Assembly (NCBI GenBank): GCA_017590115.1
Contig: JAGGNK010009114.1
Span: 20,746,662 to 20,810,661 of the forward strand
Origin: Montifringilla adamsi
Taxonomy: Eukaryota; Chordata; Aves; Passeriformes; Passeridae
DNA length: 64,000 bases
Direction of reading: 5' to 3'
In this document: in pieces, positions 38,281-50,849 of the stretch
Position numbering within the stretch: position 1 is the stretch's first letter
How the letters are laid out: each line of letters starts with the position of its first letter
Program-made: the position numbers and the translations under genes
The notes under the pieces: generated by a model
Database searches by the model: none
What the model saw: only the letters and a program-made list of their open reading frames with translations
Told to the model about the DNA's origin: nothing

Positions 38281-41200
38281 ACAGGAATTTCAGAAACTAG
38301 TTACTGATGGGAGAGGATGGAAAATATAATAGTAAATAGTAGACTGAAATAATTTATTCCCTGATGCATATATGCAGACTAACAGGCACCCTGGCATTGC
38401 AATTAGTAATGCTGAGGAAGTCTCTGACTTTTTCCAGTGGTGTTCTTCCTTTCATAATTGTCAGCTCAGGTGGGGCACTGATACATAGTGATGATGATGA
38501 CATTAACTTATTCTTGAAAGAAATTGAAAATGGCACTGCTAATAATGGCTGAGCTGCTGCAGCATCTCTGCAAATTACAAGAATGGTTCAGCAGCATTGG
38601 AAGAAGATGTAAATTGAATGAGTTCCCATATATCTTAATATCAAAGACATGTGATACTTGTCTATTTTACTGATTGCTAAATGTTAAAACCTTGGAGTTT
38701 GAAGAAAAATTGCCCCTTGGAGAGGGCTATAACAAAACACAACTTAATCACTGAATCTGGTCCTGTAAACAGAGGGAAATTTCACTGAATTCCTACAAAA
38801 GCATCATAGGCCGATGAAAAATTATCAGTGCTAAACAGAGCAGTACTCTGGTTATGGATGCAGAAGAATTGGAAAATATTGGTTTATAGACAGGGCAATC
38901 AGTAAATTTAATAAGTTGCTCCTGTAGTTAGTCAAAGTAATTAACACAAGGGCATATAGGGCAACTTGAGCCAGCAGACTCTGGCACTGGAATAACTGAC
39001 TGTAAGAGAGCCATTAGCTCATGATTAAGTAGTTTATCACCAGAAGTCAGCTTATGTAGTCATAAGTACTTATTTATAACTATTTCTGACTGGTACTTGG
39101 GTTACGCAGGGCACTGCATTGCCTGGGGAAATGGAATACACTCTGTTTCGTATGGAAACCTTTTCTGCTTTGCTTGTTTCAAGCCAACATGAAGTTTTCA
39201 CATTCCTGATGAAATGGGGTGTGTTGCTAGCAAAAGGAAAGATTTTCATCTGGTGATCAGGGTAGGAGGACAGCAAACTTCACAGGCAGCATTTTCATTT
39301 GTAGGTTTGTGTTTTTAGAGCTGAGGTCAAGAGGACAAGACAGAAGGCAGGAATGTGGTTCCAGGCTGGAAAAGGCTCTGCATATTCTGAGAAAGAAACA
39401 TTGCTTGGATGAGCATGTTTTACTATTAGAGATACAGCTGGTATATGACTGGGATATAGCAAGGATGGTGTCTCCAGAGATGATGACATCAAAACCCTTT
39501 AAAATGGGTTAGAGAAGTCTGAATGCAGTCTTTGAATGTAGGGAGCCTGTACTGAACTTCAGGAGTGTCACTGAACTGAACTGGAGTTGAGTAAGATCAT
39601 ACAGTATTTTGCCAGATAAGTTTGTGAAGAAAAGAACGCAACTAGGGTATATCAGCAGAATCCCTCTTTGTTAAACTTCAGTCTAACCTGCCATCCATGC
39701 TGCAAAGATGAAAAAAAATTCTCTGATAAAGCGAAGTTCAAAGTGCCAACTTGCTCCTGAAAGGTGGAAAATTTGTGAGAAAAAGAAGATGTTGCTAATT
39801 ATTAATAATGCTTCCTTGTCCCAATTTCCTTTCATGTCTTCTGAAAATGCCCACCTGTAACTTGAAAGGCTATAAATTCCACTGCAAGAGCAATCTTTGC
39901 ATAGTTTTTCCTTGAGTTTTAAATGAAAAAGAACTGTATTACTCAGAATTTCTTAGGTTGCTGGGATTATTGTTGCACTACTTTATACTGTTTTGGGGAA
40001 GGAAAGAGATTCCCGAGAGCAGAGCTCATCCACAGAAACACACCTGTGAATTTGTCCCATTTCTTGTTCCTTTCCAGTATAATATCTGTCAATTGTAGTT
40101 CCTCTGAATTTTAGTGCTCAGATATCTCTGCTCAACCAATATGAGTCATATCAAAATGCAGCGACTCAGTTGTACACTACAGCTGGATGTCGATCATGGG
40201 AAGATTTGTGTGGACCTACTTAGAAATGGCCAGTCAGTTAGAAAGAGCAGAAAGAGAATGAGAAATGGGAAGGAGTGAAGACAGTAGGTAGATCAAGAGG
40301 AAGTTGTGGAAGAAGTGGATGGAGAAAGCTAAAAATAAGAATAGAAGGCAGCAAAGAAAAATCTTGACTTTACTAAGTATTGGCATTGGCAGTTTTAATA
40401 AAAGAAAACTATATAAGAGACCACATGGGGGCAGGGCTAAATCAAAGATCAATAACTCTGTGAATATTCCTAGTATTTATGTTAAAATGGACTTTTCTTG
40501 TGGATGGACCTCACTGCTACTGACTCTTGGTGCAAATACGGGGTAAGTAAAATCTTAAGTAAACACAGAAGGATCACTGATGACATCTAAAATACCTGGC
40601 CTCTAATAATGAGTTTTATTTGATTAGATTTCCTCTCTGAAAGTCCTACAGGGTTTTTTTTCCAATGATCCATGTGCTCTTTTGACCAGTCTCTGTCCAG
40701 TGTAGGAAACACAGCTATTTGGTATTTGTTGCCTAGTTTGGCTGGCCATGAAAATGGCTGATTGATATAATTGAATTATCTTTCCATAGCCCAGTGGAAG
40801 TTCAGGCATACATGTCACCAAAAACTTTACTTTGATATGGTGTGAGAGTAGTAAGGAAATATCTAAATTGATAGCACATACATTAGGAATCACAGATTTG
40901 TGAAGTCTAGAAATTGAGTCCTCAGTATTGAAATAAGGGATATTTTCTCTCTTGGGAATTTTACTGTCTGTGGTGTTTAAAGAGAAGTTACAGTCATTCA
41001 AGCTTGTAGGAAGTAAGGATTAATTCCCCAGGTTTATTGTTGGAAGCAGAGTGTATGTTATCCCTTAATGAAAAGAATTCACAACATGAAACAGATAATA
41101 CTGCAGGTTTTCCATAACACAACAAGCACACCAGATCCAGCCTCCTGAGGCTGTTGGGATTTTAAGGGATTTAAAATTTTGGCTAAGCAGTGATTTTTTG

Positions 41201-44200
41201 TGTTATGAGTCCTTTCTTGAGTTGTGGCGTCTATGTTTTTTTTTTTTTTTTGGGCTTAATGTGCATCAACCTGTAATAACTAGGGATCCATGTATTATAA
41301 GTCTGTGACAATTTAAAAAAGTCCCTGCTGAAAAGTCATGGCTTAATTCATCAGTGTGTGGCTAATTCCTGATTGTGTCACTCCTCCTGAGGAGTTGCAA
41401 GTGATAACTCACATTTGTAGATTGAGCCCATGCACAACAAAAAGTGCTGCTGCCTCAGCCAGCTCCATGAATTGTATTGTTTCATTGAGAATGCTAATCA
41501 CAGAACTATTAAACTTTAATAATCAGGAATCAGTGGGTAATTAGTTTGAGATTGCTATAATCACAGGATGCACAAGTATAGACTTTCACTGGTGAGGTTG
41601 AACAATTAATTTAATTTGCTAAAGACAAATGTACATATGACTACTTATGGAGTCATAAGTAGGTATTGAACAAATAGTAATTAAGTGGAAAAGTGTTTCT
41701 TTGCTTTCAGTCATATTTATTTACTTTTTAGACAAACATATTTCTCACAGTTCCTTAGGTGTGTCAAGGTGAGGACTTTTCTGTTTTTAAATAATCTTAT
41801 GAATTTCAGAAAATTTCTGTGGTTATTTCATCCCAGTGTAGTTTTCTATGGAGCTGTCCCAGCTCTAGCAAGAACAAAGGGAAGCAAAATAATCAGCAAT
41901 TCTTTGAAAACAGAACAAGACTGTCTGCTGGACCCAGTCAGTTAGTTTTGCATTGCCAAAAGCACCTAGGTTACAGAAACTCAGCCCTTGTCCTTTTCTT
42001 ATACAGGGATTAAATATTCCTTTTGGATGCAAAAAAACCTGTCCATCACTAGAGCTGCATCCAAGTCTCTATGGATATCTAATACTTGTCCTTACAAGTA
42101 TAATACTCTCTTCTCTGCAGGGATTTAGCACACAGCAGCTACTTCATACCTGGCTCTCTGTGCTACATCCCTTGGGAGCGCAAGCAGGAATTTGGAGATA
42201 CTTTGCTTTATTTCTGAAACTTTTTGTAATTTCAATCTCTTGCTTGGGTACTTGCAGCAGATCGTTATTTCAGGGGGCAAGCAAAGCTTGGCCTTACCAT
42301 GCCCTGACTGTGTGCATGAGGGAACTGCAGGATCACTGGTTTTACTGGCTGGCTTTGCAATGCTCCAGGATTAGGTTTCAGAGCAGCCACCTCTGACACA
42401 CTCCTCAGCTTCCCACTCCCTCCTTCTAATTAGTTTCTCCAAAGTGAGCTTGTGCCCTTTGCTATGAGAACCAAAGAAGGGAGATACTACAGGAGTTTGG
42501 TGTGGGAGTGTTCAGAGCTCTCAGTGGCTGGAGGTCTCTGATGGGTATGAATGTTTTGTCTCTCCCTAGGAAGATATTGCAATGTTCAGGAGGCCTTGTA
42601 GACTGGGGATGCCACAATTTATGGAAGCAGACTGAAGCACACAAAGTGGCTAGAATCAAACCCATCTGCAATAGATATTTAATTCCTTAGCCTCCTGTGG
42701 AAAATCCACTATATGGCTGGATAGACAGGTATGTCTGTACCTCTTAATCCTTAGGTATTGCTTTAATGTTCCTGTGGTTTGTTTTCAAAGAAATAACACA
42801 CTTCTGTAAGCCAGTTAAACATCTACATGGATGTGTCCATTATTATTGCATCTCACTGCAATTCCTACTTCTAATTTAACCAGAAAAACAGAATAAAAAC
42901 ATGCACAAGTGAAGTCACTCTCATTTGTTGTTCAGCCTCAATCCTCAGTGCAGGAAACTTTCCATGCAGCTTGTGAAAAACTAGGCTTAGTGGCAGCTGT
43001 GAAGATCTAATTTTCCCTGTAGGATGCTGGCAATGTACTCCAAAGTAATGGTTTTCACTAATTGCATACTGCACTGACCATGGAACCTTTCACTATCCCA
43101 TGGCAGAACAGTAGGATTCCTATGGCTTTTCCATTTAATTGAAAGTGAATAGAAGGGACTGTTACCATTGTCTTCTGAGACACAGTGAAGCTTCCACAAA
43201 TTGCAGAATTTTAGACAAATTATTAGCATTTTGTTTTACTCTTAACTATCCCTCACATTCATTTGGAAAAAAAATGAACCCTTGACATAAAATCCAAGAA
43301 TTTTCAGTAGGTAGGATTCTCTGGAGGTGTGTCATGCTGCCACTGCTAAATTAAATGGAAAATGGAGTTGCTTTGCTGTGGCTCAAAATTAAAGCTCGGG
43401 AACAAAAGAAAACCCAACTCATCAAATAAAACAATGAGTAACTTCCTGGAAGTTATATGGCTTTTTTCTCCAGCTTTTTAATTCAAATTTTTGAATTATA
43501 CTTTTGCAATCATCCACAAGTGGTTGTCTTAATGGACATAGTGCATCATTTAGGTTCTAAGTATGTTTTCACCTTCATCAGTTAGTGCTTAATCTTCATG
43601 CTACTGAATTAGCTTGGAGAAAAATAGGATTAAACTCTAATATGTAAAAGTAGTCTTGATTAGACAAGAGAAATCAAGTCTTCTGTGTAACATTATACTG
43701 CATACCTGTGTATTATATTGCACTGTGTAACGCTGCAAATGTGCCTTTGAGCAGTGTAAGGACAGAACAGACTGGAACAGACGGAGCAGAGCAGGTTCTT
43801 TATAATGAAGGAGCTTTATCTGTCCCTCTGTCTTTAGACTTTTGTGCAGTGGAGGCACTGGAACTCGAGCTGCACCTCTTTATGGCAGTGCATGGCTCCT
43901 GAGGTGACATTCCTTGAGTACAGAGAAAGTAAAACAAGGTACATGGAGATTGCTCTAATTTACAAGCTTGTGGAGCTGAAGATGATGTTTATTTTCCATC
44001 TGTACTGGATCAAAAAGAGATTTGATAGAGAAGCCATGCAGTGATAGCAACAAGAAGGCAAAAGTGAATTCCACTGAGAAGTCTGAGCGAGAAAGATGAG
44101 GGGGCTCCATCGAATGACAAGAGGAGCAAGAGATGGATAACTGAGGAGAGATCAGTTATTTTGCCAGCAGAGAAATGATGGTATTTGTTACATTTTTGTA

Positions 44201-44235
44201 AATATTTGAAATTTTGTCAAGTGGAATTAGGGTCC

Positions 44236-44248
44236 TTTTTTTTTACTT

Positions 44249-44297
<49 letters not shown>

Positions 44298-44343
44298 TTT
44301 TTTTGTTTTTTTTTGTTTGTTTTTTTTGGGGTTCTTTTTTTTC
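44236..44343. repeat. T-rich tract with a 47-T homopolymer
   Basis: The core is 47 uninterrupted T at 44250-44296, followed by T-runs broken by single G or C bases to 44343. The downstream interruptions (TTTTTTTG-type) look like decay of a once longer run. Length in the assembly may be unreliable. Confidence 0.95.
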
Positions 44344-45547
44344 TTTCAGAGCTTTGGCCTGAAAGGAAGAAAATGTAGGATTTATAGTCACAGCTGTGGG
44401 AGTTGCATACAGTGCTGGTGTATGACTTTGACTGGGATTACTTTGAAGACTTCTAGGCTTCTGCTTGTTTCATATTTGTCCCTCAAAATCAAAGGAGTTA
44501 AATATTTTGCCCATGTGACCCTGTGATTTTCTTGTCAACTGGGTCTTTTTGAAACAAATTCTGCCATTTACAAGGACAAGTAGAGTAACTTAAATTAAGG
44601 AATATTTGAAAAACCTTGAAGGGAATTACTTCTGTGTGTGAGAGTTGTTTTCAGAAGCATTAAGATGAGTTAATTCTGACAAGGCTTTAATATGATAGTT
44701 TATATGCTTGAGGCAGCCAGTAATCAAATGCCCAAGTACCGAATGTACTGACATTTACAAATCACAAACAGATTTATATAATGTGATTCTACAACTCTAC
44801 CACAGGAAGATCAGACTCTGCTGTTTAAAACAGATGATACAGGAAGAATTAAAGATTCACATTTATGAGAATACAAGCATCTGTCTGGTATTTGTTATAT
44901 GGGAGAGAAAGTGAGAGGAATGCATTTTAAATATCTGAAATAGCCTTTTGAGTAAGGTGCTAGCTAAATGGTTACCCAGAAGATTTATTTTGGGTAAGCC
45001 ACTTTGCCTCTCTGTTTCCCTCCTCTCAAGGAATATTTATTCTTTCTACTATTCTCATTGGTCTTGTCCATTTAGGCTGAGAGATATGCTGTGTGAGAAT
45101 TAGAGCTACATCAGAATCTTTTTCTTTTGAGGTGTTTGATTTCTTAAAAAGTGTCTCCTACTGCCCCCCATAACATCCCTGATTTGTTAAAAGTGAAAAT
45201 ATCTGGAAAAGCAAGCTCTTCCTGAAACTAAAAGTTTGGGTAATTTTGTTTTGGGAATGTATTCTCAGGGCAGAAGGTTTCTGAAGTTGGCTGATGTCAC
45301 CTAGAGCAGTCATGACTTTCTGAGCTACGGTGTGGGAAGTGGGAGAATGGCTCAGCAGGGAGTTGATCCTGGACTTACAGCCCAGGCAATTGTCCTCACA
45401 CTGGATTCTCAAGGAGTCTGGGATTTCTCTTTTCTGTTTTAGTATATCTGTGATGCATATGAATATTGAAGAGCTCTGTGGCTCTTGTCTAGTGCACTCA
45501 GGAAGCACAGTCACAGCTCTCAGAGTATGGTGCTGAGTCCTCCTTTC

Positions 45548-46000
45548 TTTTTTTTTTTTTTTTTTTCAATACCAGTTTAAATTTAGTTAAGAATTTATTC
45601 TCCTCTGAAATAACAAACAGAATATAAGTATAACCTAATATAATCCTAAAAAATGGAAAATGTTTTTAAGTGGTTTAGTGCTGAGCAGTGTGTGGTGTAA
45701 ATGTGGTAGCGCAGACTGACAGCTTTCAGTCTTGACTTGGCTTCCTGGCTTGACCTTGGACCTGCCTTGTCCCTCTGGATTTCCCCAGTGGTTGTGGGAC
45801 TGAGACAGACCCTGAGCAGTGCCTCTGGGCCAGATCCTTACCCACACTTCCATCTCAGTGTCCCTCCTTCTGCTCAGCCAGGTCCCTCCACCCCCTGCCC
45901 TGCTGTCCCCAGATCCCACTCACTTCCCTTGTGGTACCAGCCAACCATTGCTGCTCCAAGCACAAACTCTGGTGAAGAAAAGGAAGAAGTTTCATTTTTA
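45548..46000 (-). pseudogene. Possible retrocopy end: polyadenylation signal plus A-tail
   Basis: On the minus strand, AATAAA at 45599-45594 is followed 27 bases later by an uninterrupted A19 at 45566-45548. This is the spacing of a cleaved and polyadenylated mRNA end. The sequence upstream on that strand (about 45640-46000) is GC-richer than its surroundings, as a transcribed UTR or exon might be. I do not recognise the parent, the overlapping 94-codon minus ORF (45919-45635) has no known domain, and I could not find a target duplication or the 5' limit. The right boundary given is nominal. A chance A-run near a chance hexamer remains possible. Confidence 0.35.
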
Positions 46001-49000
46001 ACTTGTAAAATTGATGGGTGTAATATTTAATTCAGGCACTTCTCCTACTGCAGTGTGATTTCTGGGTGTGCAACACAGTTAATGAAGCAAACACGTGAGT
46101 GAACAATTGCAATAATGGGAATTCTCCACTCACATTCAGGCTTCACGTCATAGAGTCTTGCCATAGCTCCAAATGTGTGTGGCTTTATTGATCTCATTAT
46201 TTTTAAAAATGTTTCCAGCATTTCATCATTCCCTCAGTTCAGGTTTTTGTAGGAAATTGTTATTGTTCATTTATGAACACCACTAATTATGAAATCTACA
46301 GCATTTAAGAAACTGCTAACATTTTCCTACTAATGGAAGAAACTAGGCTTTTTATATAAGCAATGGTTTTTGTGGTTTTTGCTTCATCGGATATTGTCTT
46401 AGTCCTCTCCCTTTCCAGTTTTTTTTTGGAAAATTTTAGTGTATTCTGAAAGATTCTTTCTCCTGAGAGTTGCAAAACACTTATTTGAAAGGAAACTAAA
46501 AATCTCTCAATTACTCTGGCTGATGGGCCAATGAGCAGTCACCAAAAAAGAAATCATCATAATAATAAGTATTATTCCTATAGTATGTAGATTTTCTCTG
46601 TTAAAAAAAAAAATTCTAAGACTTCAATGCAGGATTAATGACACATCATACTTGCTATTATTTAACCAGTAGAGAATAGACCCACAAAGCAGACAGAAAA
46701 ATAAAAGCAGAGCTGTTCCTTTGCTTCAGAGAGAGTGAGTAAGCTTTGCATGCTGACTACAGTCCTGCTGCACCTGAAGATTTGTAATTTACAGTTCTCC
46801 AGAAAGACTCAGAGAAAAAAAATCATCACTCAGGCTCAATTTTCCATTCTTCCTCCTGAAGCATTTCCTGTTCATGTATTGCAAGCTGCTTCTTGTCAGA
46901 GCACTGCCCACTTTCACATGATAAAATGTGTTGGAATAATTCTCTGCATCCACTGCACCTTTTATCAGTAGCAAGAAAGTCATTCCTGTAACAGGAGGAG
47001 TGGGAGGGAGAGGGTTCCCATGGAAGTGATTGGAGGACCTAATGCCCAGATAATTTATTTTGTGGACATGATGTCAGTCATGTATTGTGTGGTTTTTTCC
47101 TGTACAGAACACACAACTGCATTTGTGCAGCTTTCTATAATTTGTGAAAAGCTTCCATATTTTCTGCCTCATCCTTAAGTTTTTCTTTCAGGGTTAGAAA
47201 AATGCTGAAGAGCACACTACTGTGCAGCTAGAAATCAGCTTCAGGTCTGAGATAGCCTCCTGACTTTTGGTGACATTAAAAATGTGGGTATTTCAGGGGA
47301 ACAGGTTTTTACTGCACTATGAGATTTGAAGTCTAACTTTACAGATCTCAGGAGGAAACCTAAGAAGCAGCTCCCCACATTCAGTGACTGTTTTTCTTTT
47401 TCCTTCCCATTCCCTTTCTGAGGACAACTTCTGACTTGATGTCTAACTCTGACCCAGTGTTCCTGGTTTTGAAGCAGGGTATGACATCCACAGGTATTGG
47501 CTTTGCTGAATAGGTTCCACATGGAAACAGCCAACTCGTCCCTCCATTTTAATTAATTTTTCTACCCCTAATCATAGTTTTATTTTCAATTACTAATTGT
47601 TTGGAGGTGCTCTGTCTTGAGGGTTTGGGGGAATATGGCTAAAATTTGAGGCAGGTATTTTAACTAAAAAACAAAGAATTTGTGAACAACAAGCACTGAG
47701 CAGAAATGAAAATTCACTGTAACGATGCTGAACAACTATGTAGTCTGACATGGTTGGATTTAGGCACATTTGTATGAAAAAAAAAAAAGAGGAAAAGGGA
47801 AAAAACTTTCTGTATGAGAAAGGCAGAAAATGTAGGATTAAAAGAATGTACATCATTACCAAAGCAATCTCCTCTGCCTTTGTGCAGAGAAAATTTTCAG
47901 AAAGGTTAGCTACAGAGAGGGATCTGGAAGAAAAATATCTGTGAAGTAGGAAGGAGTTGTATTGACTACTTTTGTCTACAATTAGAATTATACCCATTGA
48001 CTCAGTTTTACTTCCACAGACCTACTTACATCTGTGTTACCTGTAGACAGGGAACCTCACTTCTGTCCTCTCCAAACTGAGATGTGGATGAGCTGTAGCT
48101 TGTCTCAAAAGGCTGGGAAGGAGCCTTAAATTGTTCAAAATCTACACATTAATCACAGGGCATTTGAAGCTCTCCCAGAGTTGTCTCTGTGATTAAAAAT
48201 GCTAATGCTTTTCTGGTTATTTTAATCCCATGTTGAATAAGCAGCACAGTGTTAAAAGCTGCAGACAAAGAGGAGACAAAATAGACTTGTGAGGAGGAGC
48301 TCATCACTGCCCAGAAACAGAAGTGTCTGGAGAATTAGAGACTATAAATACCAATATGGGAAAAGGTGACGTACAGGGAAACAAAAGCAGGAAAGGTACA
48401 GATGATAATTAGAAAGCAAACCTTAAAGGGAAATCTTCTGCCTGCTGTGGCACAATTCCTGCAGGGATTTAGTGCCCTGGTGGGAAGTCATGGTCTGTAG
48501 CTGTCAGAATCATGGTGGTGAAGGTGCTCAGGCTATTTGGTGTCAAATCCCAAATGTTTCATCGCTTTCTTGAGTGGCATCAGTCATGTCAGCTTGATGT
48601 GGGGACAAGAGGCTCACACATTACTGCACATAAACCCTGAATCAGCTTGTCACCCATGTTATTTAAAAGCAAGCAAAAGGTGAGCTCAAACTTCTGATTC
48701 TGCCCAAACTTCTAATTCTGGTTGGTGTTGGTGCAGCCAGGTCTGTCTTGGTGATCACCTTTGCTCTGCTGGCCCCAAGGATGGGACAGATATTTGAACA
48801 TGTCTGTGACCAGCAGCATCTTCCATTTTTCTATCCTTCCCTAAACTGGAGCAGGATGTACACAACCCTTGGAGAGAGACAGGCTGTCCAGCAGAGGATT
48901 TCTAGTGCCTGAGCAGCAGTTGTTTCTTTTCCCTGCACTGCCATCAGTATAAGTTACAGAATTGTTAATGACAGTGGCCCTGAAGGGTGGTTCTCCTGGT

Positions 49001-50827
49001 CAGGCAGCAGCTGTTCTGCAAAGCCTGGTACTTGAAGGACTTGCTGGTCTGTGCAGTGAGCCAGCCTTTGATGTTTGCAGCTGTAAATACAAGGCAAACA
49101 AAATGAAAGATCTCTTTAAATCCAGTATTTTACTATCAGCTTCAGGGCCTATTGCATGAGCTGTACATGATCCAGGGTTTGCTCTTGTCTCCTTTTGTTT
49201 AGAAGCAGGAACCACTGCAAGGCAGGCTCAGGCTCTGGGGCCCTTGCAGGCTGTGATCAGTGAGGTTCTGGGAGCTGCTTGCTGCAGGGTAAGGGCTTTT
49301 CAGCTGTCCCCAGTTCCTCCCATGTGTGCAGGACAGCCACTAAATAACCCCGTGGGAAGATGGCTGTGGATAAATTTACTGTCCCAGAAAACAGAGTCCC
49401 AAGAATCCCAGCAGCCTTCCTCAGCAAAGGCAATGCTAATGTAACTCTAATGCATTAGTTCAGGGCTTGGATTGCCCTGTTTAAATTAGAGCACAAGTCA
49501 CATGTGAAGATAGGAGCTATCCATTTGCAATTTTGTTTCTAGTTTTGCATAGTGCACATGATTTTTTGGTGCTGTTTGCACAATGTCCAGCACACCAACA
49601 CTCTCCAAATCCCCAGCTCACTACAACCACTGATGAGAGTCTGTGTGTTTATCCTCAGTTCTGGACTGCATTCACTGTGATGGTTTATATTCCATCAGTC
49701 TGGTCCTATCTGCTTTGGAACAAATTGTGGGTGAATTGAAATAGCTGCTTCCAGCAGCACTTCCTGGAAAAGTGCTTACAATGACAACAGAGCTAATAGC
49801 AGAGGGCTTAGCTGATTCCTGCCCCTGACATGGTATTTTATTTGCACTAAAAGCACAGATCCTGTGATACCAGCCTAGCACTGGGTCAGCTGTGCTGATG
49901 TCAGTGTAAGCCCTAAGATTTATGGCTCACATTTACTGAGCAGAGAGGCTTTGATTGTTTAAGACACGGCCTTTCCCCAGCTGTTTGTTTTTGCAAGTGC
50001 AGAGTCAGGTCAGGATCTTGTGGCTGAGGCAGGTGCCTGTGCCAGCAGTGCCATCTGTGAGAGCTGCACCCAGCCCTCCACCTGCATCCCCCTTCCCTGT
50101 GTTTACACTTCCAGCCCCTCTGGTCTGCTGGGTCCTCATGGCAGGAAAGCTGCTCTGCCTCTTCATCCCTCTTACTGCCAGATCCTCCATAAGGGAACAG
50201 CCTCACAGCGCTCAAGCTCCTCCTAAATATTAAGAGGACTCGTATGTCAGCCCTTTGGGAAGTGCTGGATCTCTCTCTCACTGTTGAAACTTGGATTGTC
50301 TGTCAGCACTGGATCATAGTGTGTCTCCAAGGGGGAAGAGCATGAGAGATGCTGGCCATGCTCTCTGCCTTGGGGCACCACTGCTTTGGGGAGGTACATA
50401 TGTGTATGTATATTTACACAAATGGCGTGTATTGCAGGTGTACCTGAAGAAATGTCAGGCTAGAAACATTCATGCTGCTGTTTGGAAGAAAATTAAAAAC
50501 AACTGGGAAAGTTTTAAGGGAAAATAAAGTCATTCAGGAAAGCTCTTACACCTGAATAGCTACTTCTATCTGGCTTAAAAAATGTCAATGTTGATGTAGC
50601 ATCCAGGATAAAGCAAAATGAAGGCTTTTGTTTAATGTGTGATCATTGAGACCTAAAAGGCAAAATGTGCATATTGTTTGTGAAAAGACAAGCACTCTAA
50701 TGGGCTTCAAATGTTCCTAGATATGCTGTGGTATCTCTGGATACAGTCAACATCATATTTTTGCTGGTTTTGAGGTTATGTCTTTTTGGGAAGAAAAAGG
50801 AACAGAGAAAGCAATCTAGGAGAATGC

Positions 50828-50849
50828 AAAAAAAAAAAAAAAAAAAAAA
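50828..50849. repeat. A22 homopolymer
   Basis: Uninterrupted run of 22 A. No AATAAA or ATTAAA stands 10-35 bases upstream. Confidence 0.95.

Larger units (their letters stand above)
34377..45547. other. Intergenic, no gene recognised
   Basis: Non-coding as far as can be judged. It holds the tandem duplication at 35004-35172, T24 at 35916-35939, T16 at 41236-41251, the small inverted repeats at 39051-39066 and 41641-41662, and the T-rich tract at 44236-44343. ORFs of up to 147 codons (41953-42396) have no recognisable domain. The block 37780-38280 is listed as a regulatory candidate. Confidence 0.65.

Noticed and set aside
41953..42396. 147-codon plus-strand ORF
   Set aside because: No domain, low-complexity Leu/Ser/Cys-rich composition, and another ORF overlaps it in a different frame.
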